A stretch of 64,000 nt of DNA from Fasciolopsis buskii (lineage: Eukaryota; Platyhelminthes; Trematoda; Plagiorchiida; Fasciolidae). Positions 48,601 to 60,210 of the stretch are shown piece by piece (within the stretch, counting starts at the first letter, position 1; the number at the start of each line of letters is the position of its first letter). Under the pieces are notes generated by a model. That model searched no databases. It was not told the DNA's origin and saw only the letters and a program-made list of their open reading frames with translations. Made by a program: the position numbers and the translations under genes. The DNA lies in the NCBI GenBank assembly GCA_008360955.1, contig LUCM01004350.1:7556-71555 (forward strand), given 5' to 3'.

Positions 48601-51219
48601 GACTCCAAACACCTTCCCCTCGCTTGATTCCGCGATACCAAACAAATGCTTGGCCTTCGCGATTTCCATGTTGCGGTAAATGTTTTGCTTAAAACAGAAA
48701 TTGAGGGACGGTCACATGCAATCACGTGACCATAGCAAACGGGCAGTGGTACGCGGTGGTATGGTTTACCCTAGTGTTCCCGTGTCATTTCATGACCATG
48801 AATGGTCAGTTGTTCCGATAGATGAGATTAGCACCAGATGTGCAAATGAATTGTTAAGATAGCCAATCAGACCAGGGGTTTCGTCACATGAAGCCTTGAC
48901 AATGAAGCTACGGTCAGTTTGCCTCAACGAATACTATTAATTGTTATTGTACGAGGCCATCCTGTTCTTCGGAAATGCTTTTGGAGAATGAGTGTTCTCA
49001 TTTTTTCCTGCTTTCACGAAACAAAGAACGGTCCACCTATACTGAAAGCCAAAAATTACGGGGTCTGTCGGTCTTTTGTGTCTAACATCATTGATACTTA
49101 ACTTACGAATTTTATCGTTCCTGCGGTAAAACCCAAAAGCATTGCCATAACAGAAAATACTCAAGAACTTGGCAGGTTATGAAACTGGGATATTTTGGTA
49201 ATTATATCTGAAATAAGGGCGTAGGTTACAAAATGTCTCGGCCCCGAATAAAATATGATATATTCGCATTTCGTAAGTAGCAATTTTGGGCCTAAGTGCT
49301 GACTCGCTAAGAACTCTTAGGTGAAGGACACCAGTGATCCAGTGTTTGTTGCAAGTCCATTGACGAGCTTAGACCCCTATGTGTAGTGCCGTTAAATATA
49401 AGAGTCTAAGCTGCCGTTCCGTTGTTCACTCGCAGTGCCAACTTGAGACAACTCACCGAAAAAGGGGAAAAACTCCAACATTCGGAAAATTGCACACTGG
49501 TAAGTGACATATTGCCATGCCTACAGGATATCAAACTATAGTTCATCATTAACTGATGCTCTTTTAGAGCCGTCAATTCCTAAAAATCAATGAACATCAA
49601 GCCGCATTAATCAATATAAATAAAACATCATGTCTTCTGATGTTCTTCTAACAACTATTCATCTTCTAGCTAGTTCACTATACGGCATCAAGGGACCAAC
49701 TGTGGAAGTACAACAAGCACGTCTTGCCCTCATTAGGAATCATCAGTAGTGTGTATACTTAATGTTCATTGATTTTTTTACGATTTGCATTTTGCGTTAC
49801 ACCTTGACATTTAAATTTGGAATCAAACTGCATCCCCGTGACACTATCACCCGAATCACGTAACTTAATGGAAGCTAATAAGTGCAAGTGATTAACAGTT
49901 CGTATGCGCATAGACTGGACACACTTCGTAATTACACGCCTGTGACAACACGGTCCTAAACTTTTCTTTCCAATGTGGTTGGTTTTGAGGGTGCTAATTG
50001 TGTGACAACTATGTATATGCCAGGCCTGAATACGACGCTGATAATGCATGATGAATTATCCGAAAGCCACATTAGATCCCTTTACTAAGTAGAGTAATTA
50101 GTAACCAATAGATCAAGGCATTTCTGTGACTAGTAATTCAAGTAAGATCTATGCAGCGGGTATATCGAAAAAACACGCTACTGAGCTAACGCAAAGAAGT
50201 AACACACGATTGCTCTCACTCGGTGATGGATTCAGCATCGAACAGAATGACGAGAAATCCGTGTTCTAGGCACAGAAATAAAAACAGTAGACACTTACTG
50301 ACCGAATACTTGAAAATTGTTATTCACATGGCAACGGACACCAACAATTTTTTCACTATTGGGTGGTGTCCGCATTTGTTCTAGATCAGTTGGTACTCTG
50401 GAGGAACAGCTTCCGAGATTCAGCGACCCACACAAATGCACGAAAGCTTTTCCTTCCTTCAGTCTTCGCAACAAAAGCATCGAAATACGAATGACGCAAA
50501 CCCGGAGTTATGACTGGTTTTCCTTGAACTACACCTTTTGTAATAGTTTGACTGGCTTTCTGACCTTAACGCAATTGGAATTTCCTTGATCGGAGAGATA
50601 TGTCGAATAAACAAATCCCGCAATTGACGCGGGAAACTCGAAATGAGAATGAGACGTTAATGATAGAGTTTTCAAAATACAGCTGGGTTTGAAACTTTTA
50701 GTGAGGATAAAAGATGGGCGAAGACAACTAACGCTCGAGCCTGTGTCACATTTTTCTGGTACCACTTGAGTATGGTGTGAAAACCAATTGTGTTTCATCC
50801 CTTTGAAATGGCCGAAATTTCTGGCTATTTCCAAACCCCCAAAAATGACGAGAACAGTCGTAACACCAACTACCACTTTCGGGTTTACTGGGAATCAACG
50901 TAATTACTGTGGGTAGTATTTTTTACACCCCATCAAATAGTATTCAACTCATTTACTACTGTGTCATGCTTCTCAGTGGCTGGTTTCTTTAGCCGGAAAG
51001 TCGCATTGCACACGGGGTCACTGAATTGAAATCGGATGCATCACAAAATCACTTCAGGAACACTTAGGTTGAGCGCAGAAGGCTACAATTCAGAAGATAA
51101 CGCTTGAATTTAAATTCGTTAAGGATTTTGGTCTCTTCCGGATTTTCTCCATCAGAAATCGGAGGGGATTGTCTGGGACTCCCCTATAACCATAAAATCC
51201 TGTTTCATATGGATTTGGA
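48601..51219. other. No recognisable gene
   Basis: ORFs up to 115 codons (50529-50876, minus) without recognisable domains. A TAAATATAAGAG element near 49394 could be promoter-like but has no context. Confidence 0.45.
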
Positions 51220-51753
51220 TCACCGCGTGTTCCTTATTCGAATGAACAGAGCATAAGGAGGACCGGGACTGCAGGATGTCTGCGATCCTTCTTCTTTGAA
51301 CCGCTTGTGCAAAGTATTGCGAACCACACGACTTCCACTTATTAGCCGCAGTGAACGGATGTTAAGGTTAAATTCTGTACAGCAATGAGTTGGCATCATG
51401 CCCATGCCAAGCACAGGTTGTGTTAAAAGCGTCCCTGTACGAAGAATTGGGTTACGCAATATGATTGGCTTGGGTTGGCTAAAAGCAAACGTGTTCAAAT
51501 TAATATGATATGACAATGGTTTAAAAGATGAGGTGCGGTCAGCTCGGTGTCTTTGGTCATTATGAAGTTTGCCGTGACCCCGAGTCACCATCAGAATAAC
51601 CGAGCCACGATGATCTGGAACGTCAGCGTAGTCAACCAATTGGGAATGTTTTGACATCCGATTTGGCAATCTTTTACCTGATCTGAACTGACGTAGCAGG
51701 TGTGAAGCAGAAAGTGACAGCCGACTAGATTCACGTTGATTCGGAACATTCAT
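51220..51753 (-). CDS. Longest ORF of the window, 177 codons, unassigned
   Basis: An ATG-to-stop frame on the minus strand, preceded directly by a stop. The product is basic and Ser/Arg/His/Pro-rich: SSRLSLSASHLLRQFRSGKR near residue 8, a KPIILRNPILRTGTLLTQP stretch near residue 95, and a C-terminus in IRIRNTR. No signal peptide, membrane segment or domain is recognised. A donor-like CAG|GTAAAAG inside it (near residue 26) suggests that any true coding part may be shorter. ORFs of this length occur by chance in 64 kb, so protein-coding status is doubtful. Confidence 0.25.
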   Translation of the reverse strand: MNVPNQRESSRLSLSASHLLRQFRSGKRLPNRMSKHSQLVDYADVPDHRGSVILMVTRGHGKLHNDQRHRADRTSSFKPLSYHINLNTFAFSQPKPIILRNPILRTGTLLTQPVLGMGMMPTHCCTEFNLNIRSLRLISGSRVVRNTLHKRFKEEGSQTSCSPGPPYALFIRIRNTR

Positions 51754-52100
51754 TCAGCGAAGCTCTGTGGCGGTGAATGTCCGGTCAGTGGCCAAACTGG
51801 ACTTGTGACCCATATCATTAGGAATATGGTCTCACTTGATGGACATTCTGATACAAAGTCTTTTCGGTGCTCTATGGATGGCGTCACCATTCAGTCTTTG
51901 TTGCTTATGCCCATCGATGAATTTTGTTGAGTAAACATTGCGCGGGAGTGTTCCCAGTAGAAAACTTCCTTCTTAGAAAATGTCAGGTGAACTAATACCC
52001 CTGGTGCAGTTATAAATATTCCTTACTGAGCCATATCCAAATGAATTTGATCCGAAACAGAAAAAAATTGGTTACTGACGCCTTCTTATACCTTTTTTGC
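51754..52100. other. No recognisable gene
   Basis: A single 64-codon ORF; nothing else. Confidence 0.5.
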
Positions 52101-52226
52101 GGATAGCCACAACCATAGCACGTTAGAGACACCGGTTCTCGTCCGACCACCGAAGTTGAGCAGCGTCGGGCGTGTTAGTTCTTGCGTAGGTGACCAGTTG
52201 GGAATACCGGTTTTTGCAGCTATTCC
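52101..52226 (+). mobile_element. 5S rRNA-derived sequence (head of a composite SINE or 5S pseudogene)
   Basis: The stretch follows metazoan 5S rRNA along its length: AACCATAGCACGTTAGAGAC, CACCGGTTCTCGTCCGACCA, CCGAAGTTGAGCAGCGTCGG, GTGACCAGTTGGGAATACCG. The internal polymerase III control region (A-box GTTGAGCAGCGTCGGGC and C-box GGTGACCAGTTGGGAA) is well kept, while the 5' and 3' ends are altered (GGATAGCC against the usual GYCTACGGCC). It carries about 15-20 differences from canonical 5S by eye, so it is not a functional rRNA gene. It runs straight into a tRNA-like module at 52230, the arrangement of 5S-headed SINEs (SINE3 class). Confidence 0.8.
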
Positions 52227-52229
52227 CTT

Positions 52230-52320
52230 GTGGCCTCGTAGCTCAACTGGTGGAGCGCCCACGCTAGAACCGTGTGGCTTGCGTCCATATTTTGATTCGA
52301 GTCCCGCCCAGGTCGAAGAC
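52230..52320 (+). mobile_element. tRNA-like module 1 of the composite SINE
   Basis: GGCCTCGTAGCTCAACTGGT, GGAGC forms a perfect D-arm (GCTC paired with GAGC) and contains a good A-box. CACG-CTAGAAC-CGTG forms an anticodon-like arm with T33 and an AGA triplet. About 30 bases on, GATTCGAGTCC is a B-box. The T-stem and the 3' acceptor strand do not pair, so this is a tRNA-derived SINE module, not a gene. Confidence 0.65.
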
Positions 52321-52327
52321 TCTTACA

Positions 52328-52440
52328 GGCGGTGGCCAAACGGATAAGGTCGTAACGTTTAGACTCGAAGGTCGCGGGTTCAATTCCTCCCACCGGCGGT
52401 CAACTTCCCCATTTAGCTGCCCTCTTCCTGAAAATGATGT
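52328..52440 (+). mobile_element. tRNA-like module 2 and A-rich tail of the composite SINE
   Basis: GTGGCCAAACGGATAAGG is A-box-like and GGGTTCAATTCCTCCCACC holds a B-box; they are spaced as in tRNA-derived SINEs. The B-box part matches the remnant at 48520-48600. It is followed by CCATTTAGCTGCC and an A-rich run (GTAAAAATAAAAACAGG) at about 52440 that could be the SINE tail. The 73-codon ORF at 52274-52495 is non-coding SINE sequence. Confidence 0.6.
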
Positions 52441-54107
52441 AAAAATAAAAACAGGTGAAATAAACCTAAATATAAAGTCCAAAACGTTAGGGTAACCGCA
52501 GGCATCCCCTTCATCCGGACACGAAAAGTTGGAGTGGGCGTAATTAAGGGAACTGAGAACACTGTGAAAACATACAGTTGGATCAGAAATAAAAATATTG
52601 TTGAAATACTGTTCGCACAAAACCAGTTTCGAAAAACAATCATTCAACTTTGCTTTTATCGTTGAGAAAAGTATGTCTGTTGAAGTTGTGTTTAGTGGAC
52701 TCCACACTGCCAAGCCTCTGGTTTGCCTGCACACGGTGGTTGTGGCTGATGGGTACTCGAAGCTCTGCGAGACTGCGAAATTCTTTCGGCTTGAAACTGA
52801 TCATGGAATCTTGTCATATAGTGAATCACCAAAGAATTTCCTCGGTTCGTCCCGAGTCCTCACCATTGACTTTTGCATGTGAAAATGACACTGGACTCTG
52901 CGCTCTGCCTCAGAATTTCACCGCTCGAATGGTTCGTTGTGTCAGGAAGTGGATCACCGTAAAAAAAAATAGTCGTCAGCACAGTACCAGTCAACTTTTA
53001 ATCGACCCACAAAGAAGTGGTTTGCTGACACTAACCAATGCAACGTTCGCATATTTCCCACAACAGTGAACTCATAACGCTCGTTTGATTCCGTAGTCAT
53101 GTCCGCACTTAACGTGGACCGATAACACACTGCTCACCTTTCATTCCAGTCCGCTAAACAACAGTCACGCTCTTATCCCATTCGGCCAGTCAAACTCATC
53201 AGTTCACTGGACAACCAATACTAACGGCATATGTGACTACTTGCACCCTTTTTATGCCAATATAAGCTAAGGAATTCTAGCCTGAGTACAATTTCCACAC
53301 AAGAAAGTTTGTCTCATCTGGCTGAACGGTCGCGAAGACACTTCTGATTGGTTACAATCCAAAGGTTTGTTCACTTACACAACAGGCTTAGCTACAAACA
53401 CTGTAGCTTCTAGCTAATCCTTTTGTCCAATTCATTTTTGGTCCAACAATGACCTTCCTCGTTAGGGTCCGAAAGCTTACTGGGGTGGCTTCGGAATTTA
53501 TCAGTCACATCAAACCCGGTTTCGGTTTTCCCTGGTGCAGTCGACCGCAACAGGAACGAAAACCATGAACTTTTGATGCTCAAATCGACACAAAAGTGCG
53601 GATGATTGTCAGCGTCGTGGATGCAGAGAAAGGCCACACAAAGTGTATATTAACGGCCTCTGCTTCTAGTCAAGCGTGGTCATCGGCTACACCCAACAAT
53701 CGAACACGTTTTGCAATGTCCACTGTAAATGTCACATCCATTTAACGAACGTGGATCTGCCTTAGGAAGACCCGTTTCTGTTGACCAATTGAATAAACTT
53801 TATAGAAATTTTGTTTTGCAATAACAGTGAGAAAGTGTACAGCAGGAGCGAGAAAATAGACAACTTTTACCGATGAATCAGTATTTTTCCCCTCTTGTAT
53901 GATCTTCAAAGGCGTGTTTAGAATTATACACTCGAGAAGACTAAAAGCAATAGGGTGACAGGAACTACCCACCAGGAGAGATTATTGCATGCTTGAAGAG
54001 CCATCTTGTGAGGAAGTTGAGTTGAGTGGAGATTTCAGAATGATATCTACATCCCTCAAGTTTACATAGAAGCTCTGATTCGATGTGTCTGTGCAATGGT
54101 GAACTAT
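52441..54107. other. Unassigned; contains overlapping ORFs at 52598-53069
   Basis: Two overlapping plus frames (52598-52882, 94 codons; 52650-53069, 139 codons) have no recognisable domain; the first reads VEVVFSGLHTAKPLVCLHTV and looks slightly more protein-like than background. No splice context was found. The remainder is featureless. Confidence 0.35.
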
Positions 54108-54440
54108 AATATTTGTACTTGAAGCCTCAATAAAGAATTCGGCCACTAGGATTAACGCACGGGTACGGAACAATAATATGCCCCAGGATGACTCCAACTC
54201 AGGTTACGCAAATGAAGACAATGAAAAGCCCAGAGAAGCTGGAACAAGCGTTGAGATTTATTTACAAACCATGCGTTCAAATCCGCAATAGAAGAATTCG
54301 TGATTAGTGAGTACATTCCTTCCGTTTACATCCGAGATATGTTTAAAATTCACGATCGTCTGATGCCCTAGTTCTCATCGGTTCGGACTTTTTAAGCGGG
54401 CTACAGCGAAGCTGTACCGAAATGTATTACGTGACTTGTC
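54108..54440 (-). repeat. LTR-like repeat, family C copy 4 (minus)
   Basis: On the minus strand: TGATGAGTCTGTGGACAAG, GTCACGTAATAC, TTTCGGTACAGCTTCGCTGT, AATAAA (54257-54262), GAGTTGGAGTCATCC, GGCCGAATTC and TTCAAGTACAAATATTATA. It shares GGTACAGCTTCGC-GTAGCC-GC with copy 2 and the right-end block with copies 3 and 5. Confidence 0.65.
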
Positions 54441-56219
54441 CACAGACTCATCATACGAACACTGCTACTAAAGCAAATCTCCAGGTCTACATCGTACCTC
54501 CGCTCCGGTCGCGTGTTGTGTTCGATGTTCATCACGCCAGACTAGTTTTTCCATTTAAATTTGGCTCGACCATTTGTTCCCTTGTGAATGTTTCAGAAAA
54601 ACCAACAATTACAGAAAAAACATCTAGGTTCCACAAAAGGATTTCAGTCCTGTACAGTGTTTTGATCATTTCGGGGGCGAGGGGCGGGGCGGGGCAGGAC
54701 GTTTATCCGGCAAATAATCTAATAGGTTTGTTATCACGCACGGCTGTCGAATTAGGAGAACGAAAAAGGAACGAAGGCAGTGACCGTGTCCAACTACTCT
54801 AGGTCAATGGAACTCCGAATTCATTTATCCATCTCCGAGGATCGACGCACACTGTTCCAATACCACTGTGGTCAGCTGGTGCTATAATGGTATTCACCCT
54901 GAGAGTGCCTTCCTGAGAATGGCCTTGTAACCCAGAGATCAATTAGTATCCAACTGAGCTTCCACCATTCATCTCTTTTCCGTTAATGTGTACGTTGGCG
55001 AGCAGCACACGAGCACTATTGGCAAGATGAATATTGAGCTTTTCGACAATAAAAAATACAACAGTCGACATTTTCGGTATTATTACGTTTTGGCTGCGTG
55101 TCAAAGACGAATGACCCGGTACGTGTTTGGCGCGGAATTACAGAAACAAAGAAACGCAAGCCAGCGACACGATCGACGAGGCTGTTCGACATAAGTACGG
55201 TAGGAAGCCACCGTGGTTCATGGTCATTTCTGTAGAACACACGCTGTCTGTGTGTATGCCCGTGCATACACAGACCATCCGAGTAAAGCTGATCAAGCAT
55301 ATCGCACCACCGATCGCGTCTGGACCTGGTCGGGTCGCAACATTCTCACTCTTCTTGTTTGTCCGCCAGTGTTTGTGTATACCTATGCGGAAGTGAAGAT
55401 CAGCGCTTAAGGCCTTTGGAAATCCTAGTGACCTGATGTGGTGCTAGCAATGAATACGGTCATCCTTTGTTCCGATCGAAGGTCTTCTTGAAGACGTGCA
55501 CTCATGACGGCAACATGAGAGATTGAGTTGGTGTGACACAACACGACTGAAAATGCAATTGAAACACATTCAGCTATCTCGCTCTGATAAAATGAACAAC
55601 GGACAAGGAATAAGTTTCACGTTCATCCGAAAATCTAACCCCCATACTAGGACAGAATCGCAAACATACTAGTCTCGGAAAGTTGCGAGTCAAATCTGAG
55701 TATCTGTACCCAGTCTTTCTAAGTTGGTTTACCAAAATCAGTTTTAGTGAAATATATGAAATACTTCCAGTCTAGCGATTAAGATCATCAGTTTCTCTTC
55801 AAGCTCCAGCACACCTGGCCAATCATTTTCAGATGTATTTTTAAGTGTAGGCATTCTTGTACTTACGAACAAGTTCTGTTGCGAACAGATGCACGCAAAC
55901 CGCGATTCAACGCATTTTTAAATGCCTCCAAAACGAAAGAAGTAGATTTTAGCCGGTTTGACATTCCTAACGGGTGCTATGCCGCACATTCACATTGGGT
56001 TCTGAGTTAGGGCGTTTAAACTTCCTCATGTGGAGTGCCATTAAAACGATAAGTTTTATTACAAAATATCATCCATCTCATACCCAGCTGTTCAGCGCAG
56101 CCAAAAGAAACGCCAAAAACAAACATTGCGCACGAGGAACTTAAAGAATTGAAGTGTAGAGTATTGTATAGAATTTGGCGTACAAAAAATGCCGCATTTC
56201 AGTCAAAAGGTGTGGGTAT
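54441..56219. other. No recognisable gene
   Basis: Opposed short ORFs at 54988-55410; a G-rich patch (GGGGCGAGGGGCGGGGCGGG) at about 54674-54693. No element is recognised. Confidence 0.45.
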
Positions 56220-56633
56220 GAAAATAAAACAGGGTAAAAAATATTACACATAGCCAAGCAAAAAAATATTTTAAAAAAATCATCCAAGAATAAACGCAGC
56301 ACCTTAAAATAGGTTGCTCAGTAAATCGGCTGAAACACGGTCACGCTTTGTCAAAATGCGTGCGAAGTATGGGACAATGGAGTTCATATAGATATTGATT
56401 CTAGACGGCATGGAACGAAAAGTGGATCGTGTTGAAATATGAGAGTGGGAAAGAAATTTGTGAGCAAATTTCTCACGTGCTGATAAGCGTTGATCACATA
56501 GATTAAGGGACAGTTCATTTAGCGGCACTAAGGACACACGTATAATAATTGGTGGCCCGGATGAACAACTTTAACGTCTTTTTTAAGCAAACCAGGAAAA
56601 ATAACAGGAGAACAGTGGAGAAGGATTGGAAAA

Positions 56634-57399
56634 ACACACTGGTAAACAAATCGGGAGATGGTGCTTTGTTTCACCGTGTACTGTCGAAGCTTCTTGATTT
56701 GAAGTGACAACCATCGAAGATTGTTTACACAGGTAGAAATGTGAGAATTCCACTTCGGATTTTTATCAATATTAATTCCTAGATATTCCATAGAATCAAC
56801 TCTGGTAAGTGTTCCTGAGTTGACGAAAGACGTTTCGGATAGGTAGGCTTACTGACAGAGAGAGAGAGAGAGGAAGAGAGAGAGAGTACAGACATTCGAA
56901 ACATTCAGGTGTTTTGAGATTTAAACCAGCTCGTGCGAGAATTCGTAGGTACAAGATAGGTTGTTAGAAGAACTTTGAAAATCATCGTTATTTTCACTGG
57001 CTTGAGAGAGGGCCACATCATCAGCTCACTTAAACAGATGGAAGGCGGAAGTAGTTGATAGGTCGCTGATGTAATTAGAGAAGAGAAACGGTAGAAGAGC
57101 AGCACCCTGTAGCACGTTTGAGTTGTTAATCAATGGTTTTGTGGTTTTGTCGTTCATTCGTGTGCCTTGGGTTCAGCTAGTAAAGTAATCAAACCATGCT
57201 AATAAGGAGCTGGGAAAACCAAATGTTTCCAGTTTGTGAAGTAGAAAAGAAAGTGGAACGGAATTAAATGCCGACAAATAGTCTAGAAAAGCGCAACGGA
57301 CGGATTTCATTGATGCATTTAAGGACTAACAAATGTGGTGAATGGAGGAGGTGAGAGCGTCCAGAGTGGACCTGTTAGATTTATATGCAAACCGAAAAG
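56634..57399 (-). repeat. Left arm of a 766-bp near-identical inverted repeat
   Basis: Position p pairs with 117610 minus p. Through about 740 bp I found only one mismatch (at 60217) before identity breaks down over the last bases near 60966-60976. Both arms contain the same stops and the same broken (CT)n run. Confidence 0.93.
56856..56886. repeat. (GA)n microsatellite inside the inverted repeat
   Basis: GA run interrupted by one GGAA, the reverse complement of 60724-60754. Confidence 0.9.
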
Positions 57400-59699
57400 T
57401 TTCACCATGTTGAGAAACAACAATAAAACCGAACGTTTCTAGTGGTGGATGAGAACCCTAGTTGGAACAAAACTCCCGCAAGTAACCAACGATATAAGGA
57501 TGACATAGAATTGTAGTGCAGCCAGTCAAAAGGCGCTCGATTTTAATCATTAACCTCTTCAGCCTCCTTATCACAACAAAATGTGCCTCGTAGCAAATGA
57601 GGCAAACTGGAGAAAGCACTGATTTGGACAATTAAAGTGTTTTGGCGCTTGTACCTTACGGACCATGACACTTGCTCATTGCACTGATTCTTCCATTACC
57701 CACTCAGTGTTGAAATACATGAGTTCACCACAGTCAACTCCGTTGCGTCATTTCCTTTAGCTCAGACTGATGCAGCTAACTGTTGTCTTTGGGACGGAAG
57801 CTCTCAGCAGTTTGCCCGATCGATTCTGAACCAGTCAGAAAGACAACTGAATCTGCCAATCTCATGACATTTCTGGATCATGTGAACATAAGTTGAAATC
57901 ATTCTTACGTTTGGGTGCAAAAATCGGATAGTGGAATATTAACGAGTATGGTGGAATCAAATCCTCCTATCGATTTAATCGCTTCCCATCATCAGACCGC
58001 ATCTCAGTACGCGTGTTCAGTAGGTCTTGGCTCAACCAAATTCATACAGATGTCATCACCGTATTCAAACAATACGAAGATTTTGAAGTAGTAATACACT
58101 CCTTCAGTATTTACTCTGAGGAAAATATCTATTTCTGCTTCAGTAAAAGGGTAACAACTGGGATTCGGTCTAAACTTTTCTGACTTTCATCAATGACTTA
58201 GCCCGCAATGACGCCTCAACTCTATGAGCAATCCTTCTTCACCCATCCTCGCGCCTCCGACATAAACTGATCAACCATTGATTTGGAAATCGACGAACAG
58301 CTTCGTAAAATGATTGTATCACTGAAATGATGTGAGGATCGCTAACAACACTAGAGAGTAAACAAAGGGAGAACTTAATAGTTAAGTGCATTGCCGGCTG
58401 TCGGTTTGAAAATCATTGCCTTGGCATTACAGGAATTCAGAGCTTGATCGGGAAAGTTTCTTTTTCTACACATATGGGACAAGAGAATAACTGTCATCAC
58501 CTTATGTGGTGGTTTGCTGTCAGTCTATGGTCCCTGGTCTCGGTCAGAAAAGTTGAGGTACCTCTGCCAGTAGCTTCAAAACCACCAAGTGCGGACCTAA
58601 AAGATGGACTGCAATTACTTTTGCGGTGGAGGGGATTTCAATTTGGATCAATAATCCGTAATCTGGAAGTGGCGTTGGACGTGCTTTCAGAGTAAAGAGT
58701 GAGATCACTATTGACGTTTTAGCCCAACAATGATTTTTCGATAGTACCGATCTCACCGCCCATCAGCAACCAAGAATGGTGCTGCTTTGTGCGTCAGGAC
58801 AAATGTTTAGCTTTGCTACCCACATACGCTGTACTCCGTTCGAAATTCAACTAAATTAATGATTTGCATTTTGCACGACAAACCAATCTTGGCTGGATCA
58901 ATAATAATGACATTTCAGCGCTGCTCGTTCGGGACTTTTGAGTAAATTTTACCAATAAGTAACTAGCAGAAAGAATTCCTCCCGTAAAATCAATCTATAA
59001 CTGAAATTTGTGTAAGCAAAAGTATCGGAAAGCAAAAACGGACTGTAATATGGAAATCCCTATGTCAAATTTTTGCTGCTTGAAACTAAATTAAATAGAG
59101 TGTTGCACACAAACACACCATAGTTCACTCCAGAACCGCTACTTATTGACAAGGTGATTGATTTTTTGTTTGTCACCAGTCGACCGATTGACCAACTTCC
59201 AATGCGAGTGAACCGAACGGTTTAAGAATGATTCTCGCATGAGACAACAAAGCATCACATTTAGCATATCAATCGCTACATTTTTATGAGAAACGGACGA
59301 ATAAACTGGCATATCGATTAATCATCTTTGAAGTATGACAGATCTGCGGAATGATAATAAAATAGAACAAATACGTAGGCCTACACCAAACCTGATGGTA
59401 CCAAAATGCCATCGTGTCAGTAGGGTAACGGTAGAACGCAATTACTTATACTTTTGTCTTTTACCTCGGTGACTCTTGTGTACAATTAACCGCATCTCGA
59501 ATTCGTTTAGAGGCTTCAGATAAAAACTATGTTTGCATGATTCGGAAAGAAAAAGTCAGATCAGTTTTGTATTTACAATGACCTGGACAAATGCGAACGG
59601 CCCTGACCCACATAACTTCACCGGTGCAGATTTTTGTCAGTGTAACAATGACTGACGTGAGAATACTATTACATAGGCAATGGCACAAAGACTTAATAA
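57400..59699. other. Spacer between the inverted LINE copies, no gene recognised
   Basis: ORFs are few; 58444-58695 (83 codons) lies opposite a 70-codon minus ORF and has no recognisable domain. Confidence 0.5.
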
Positions 59700-59925
59700 A
59701 CGTGGTTTTATTGTTTTTTTGTTCCTCTGCCACCACGGATTTACAATAAGCGCTTGGCAAACAATCGATATTAATCGGTCCTTAGCTGATCAGTCACGTG
59801 CCCTCAACGTGTACGTAGGCAAGAATTTGAATTGAACTTGTCAGTATTTGATACAGCGATTTCCAGCGTCACCGTTGTTCTGTCCTATAAACACTCGATT
59901 TTGATAAATACAACTCACAACCTTT
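59700..59925 (+). repeat. Dispersed repeat, family A copy 3
   Basis: Landmarks: TTTTATTGTTTTTTTG, GCTTGGCAAACAATCGATAT, GATCAGTCACGTGCCCTC, GAATTTGAATTGAACTTGTC, AGTATTTGATACAGCG, TTCTGTCCTATAAACACTCG. Colinear with 20857 and 43788 copies. Confidence 0.65.
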
Positions 59926-60210
59926 GAAAAATTAATTGTGCAAAGTGCATCCTTATGTCCTAGTGAAATAACTTCAGGAATAATATACTCCAAGAAACGT
60001 GGACTGCGATGAAATACATGATTTGACGTGCCCTTTGACTGGCTGCGCTACAATTCTGTGTCATCCATGTTTCGTTGTTTTGCTGTCGCATATGTGATCC
60101 GATTATGGTCTCCATTCGATGCTCCATTCGATTGGAATTACTGCTACGGGAAACGACAATGTGTGTTGTACTTAACCACCTGCGTGCTTCTATGTATCGC
60201 CCTGACAACC

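Larger units (their letters stand above)
56220..57399 (-). pseudogene. CR1/Rex1-like LINE, RT to natural 3' end (duplicated arm)
   Basis: On the minus strand: FAYKSNRSTLDALTSS at the left limit, a C-to-D RT block (YLSAFNSVPLSFLLHKLE across a stop), LQGAALLPFLFSNYISDLS (GVLQG block), ADDVALSQASENN preceded by a stop, then MEYLGINIDKNPKWNSHIST, VNNLRWLSLQIKKLRQY, FPILLHCSPVIFPGLL, and SLNLCDQRLSAREKFAHKFL to the C-terminus at 56304. An A/T-rich 3' end lies near 56220-56290. Stops interrupt the RT, so it is dead. Bases 56634-57399 are mirrored at 60211-60976. Confidence 0.85.

Noticed and set aside
52101..52226. Functional 5S rRNA gene
   Set aside because: Ends are altered, many changes from canonical 5S, no clean T-run terminator directly after it, and it is fused to tRNA-like sequence.
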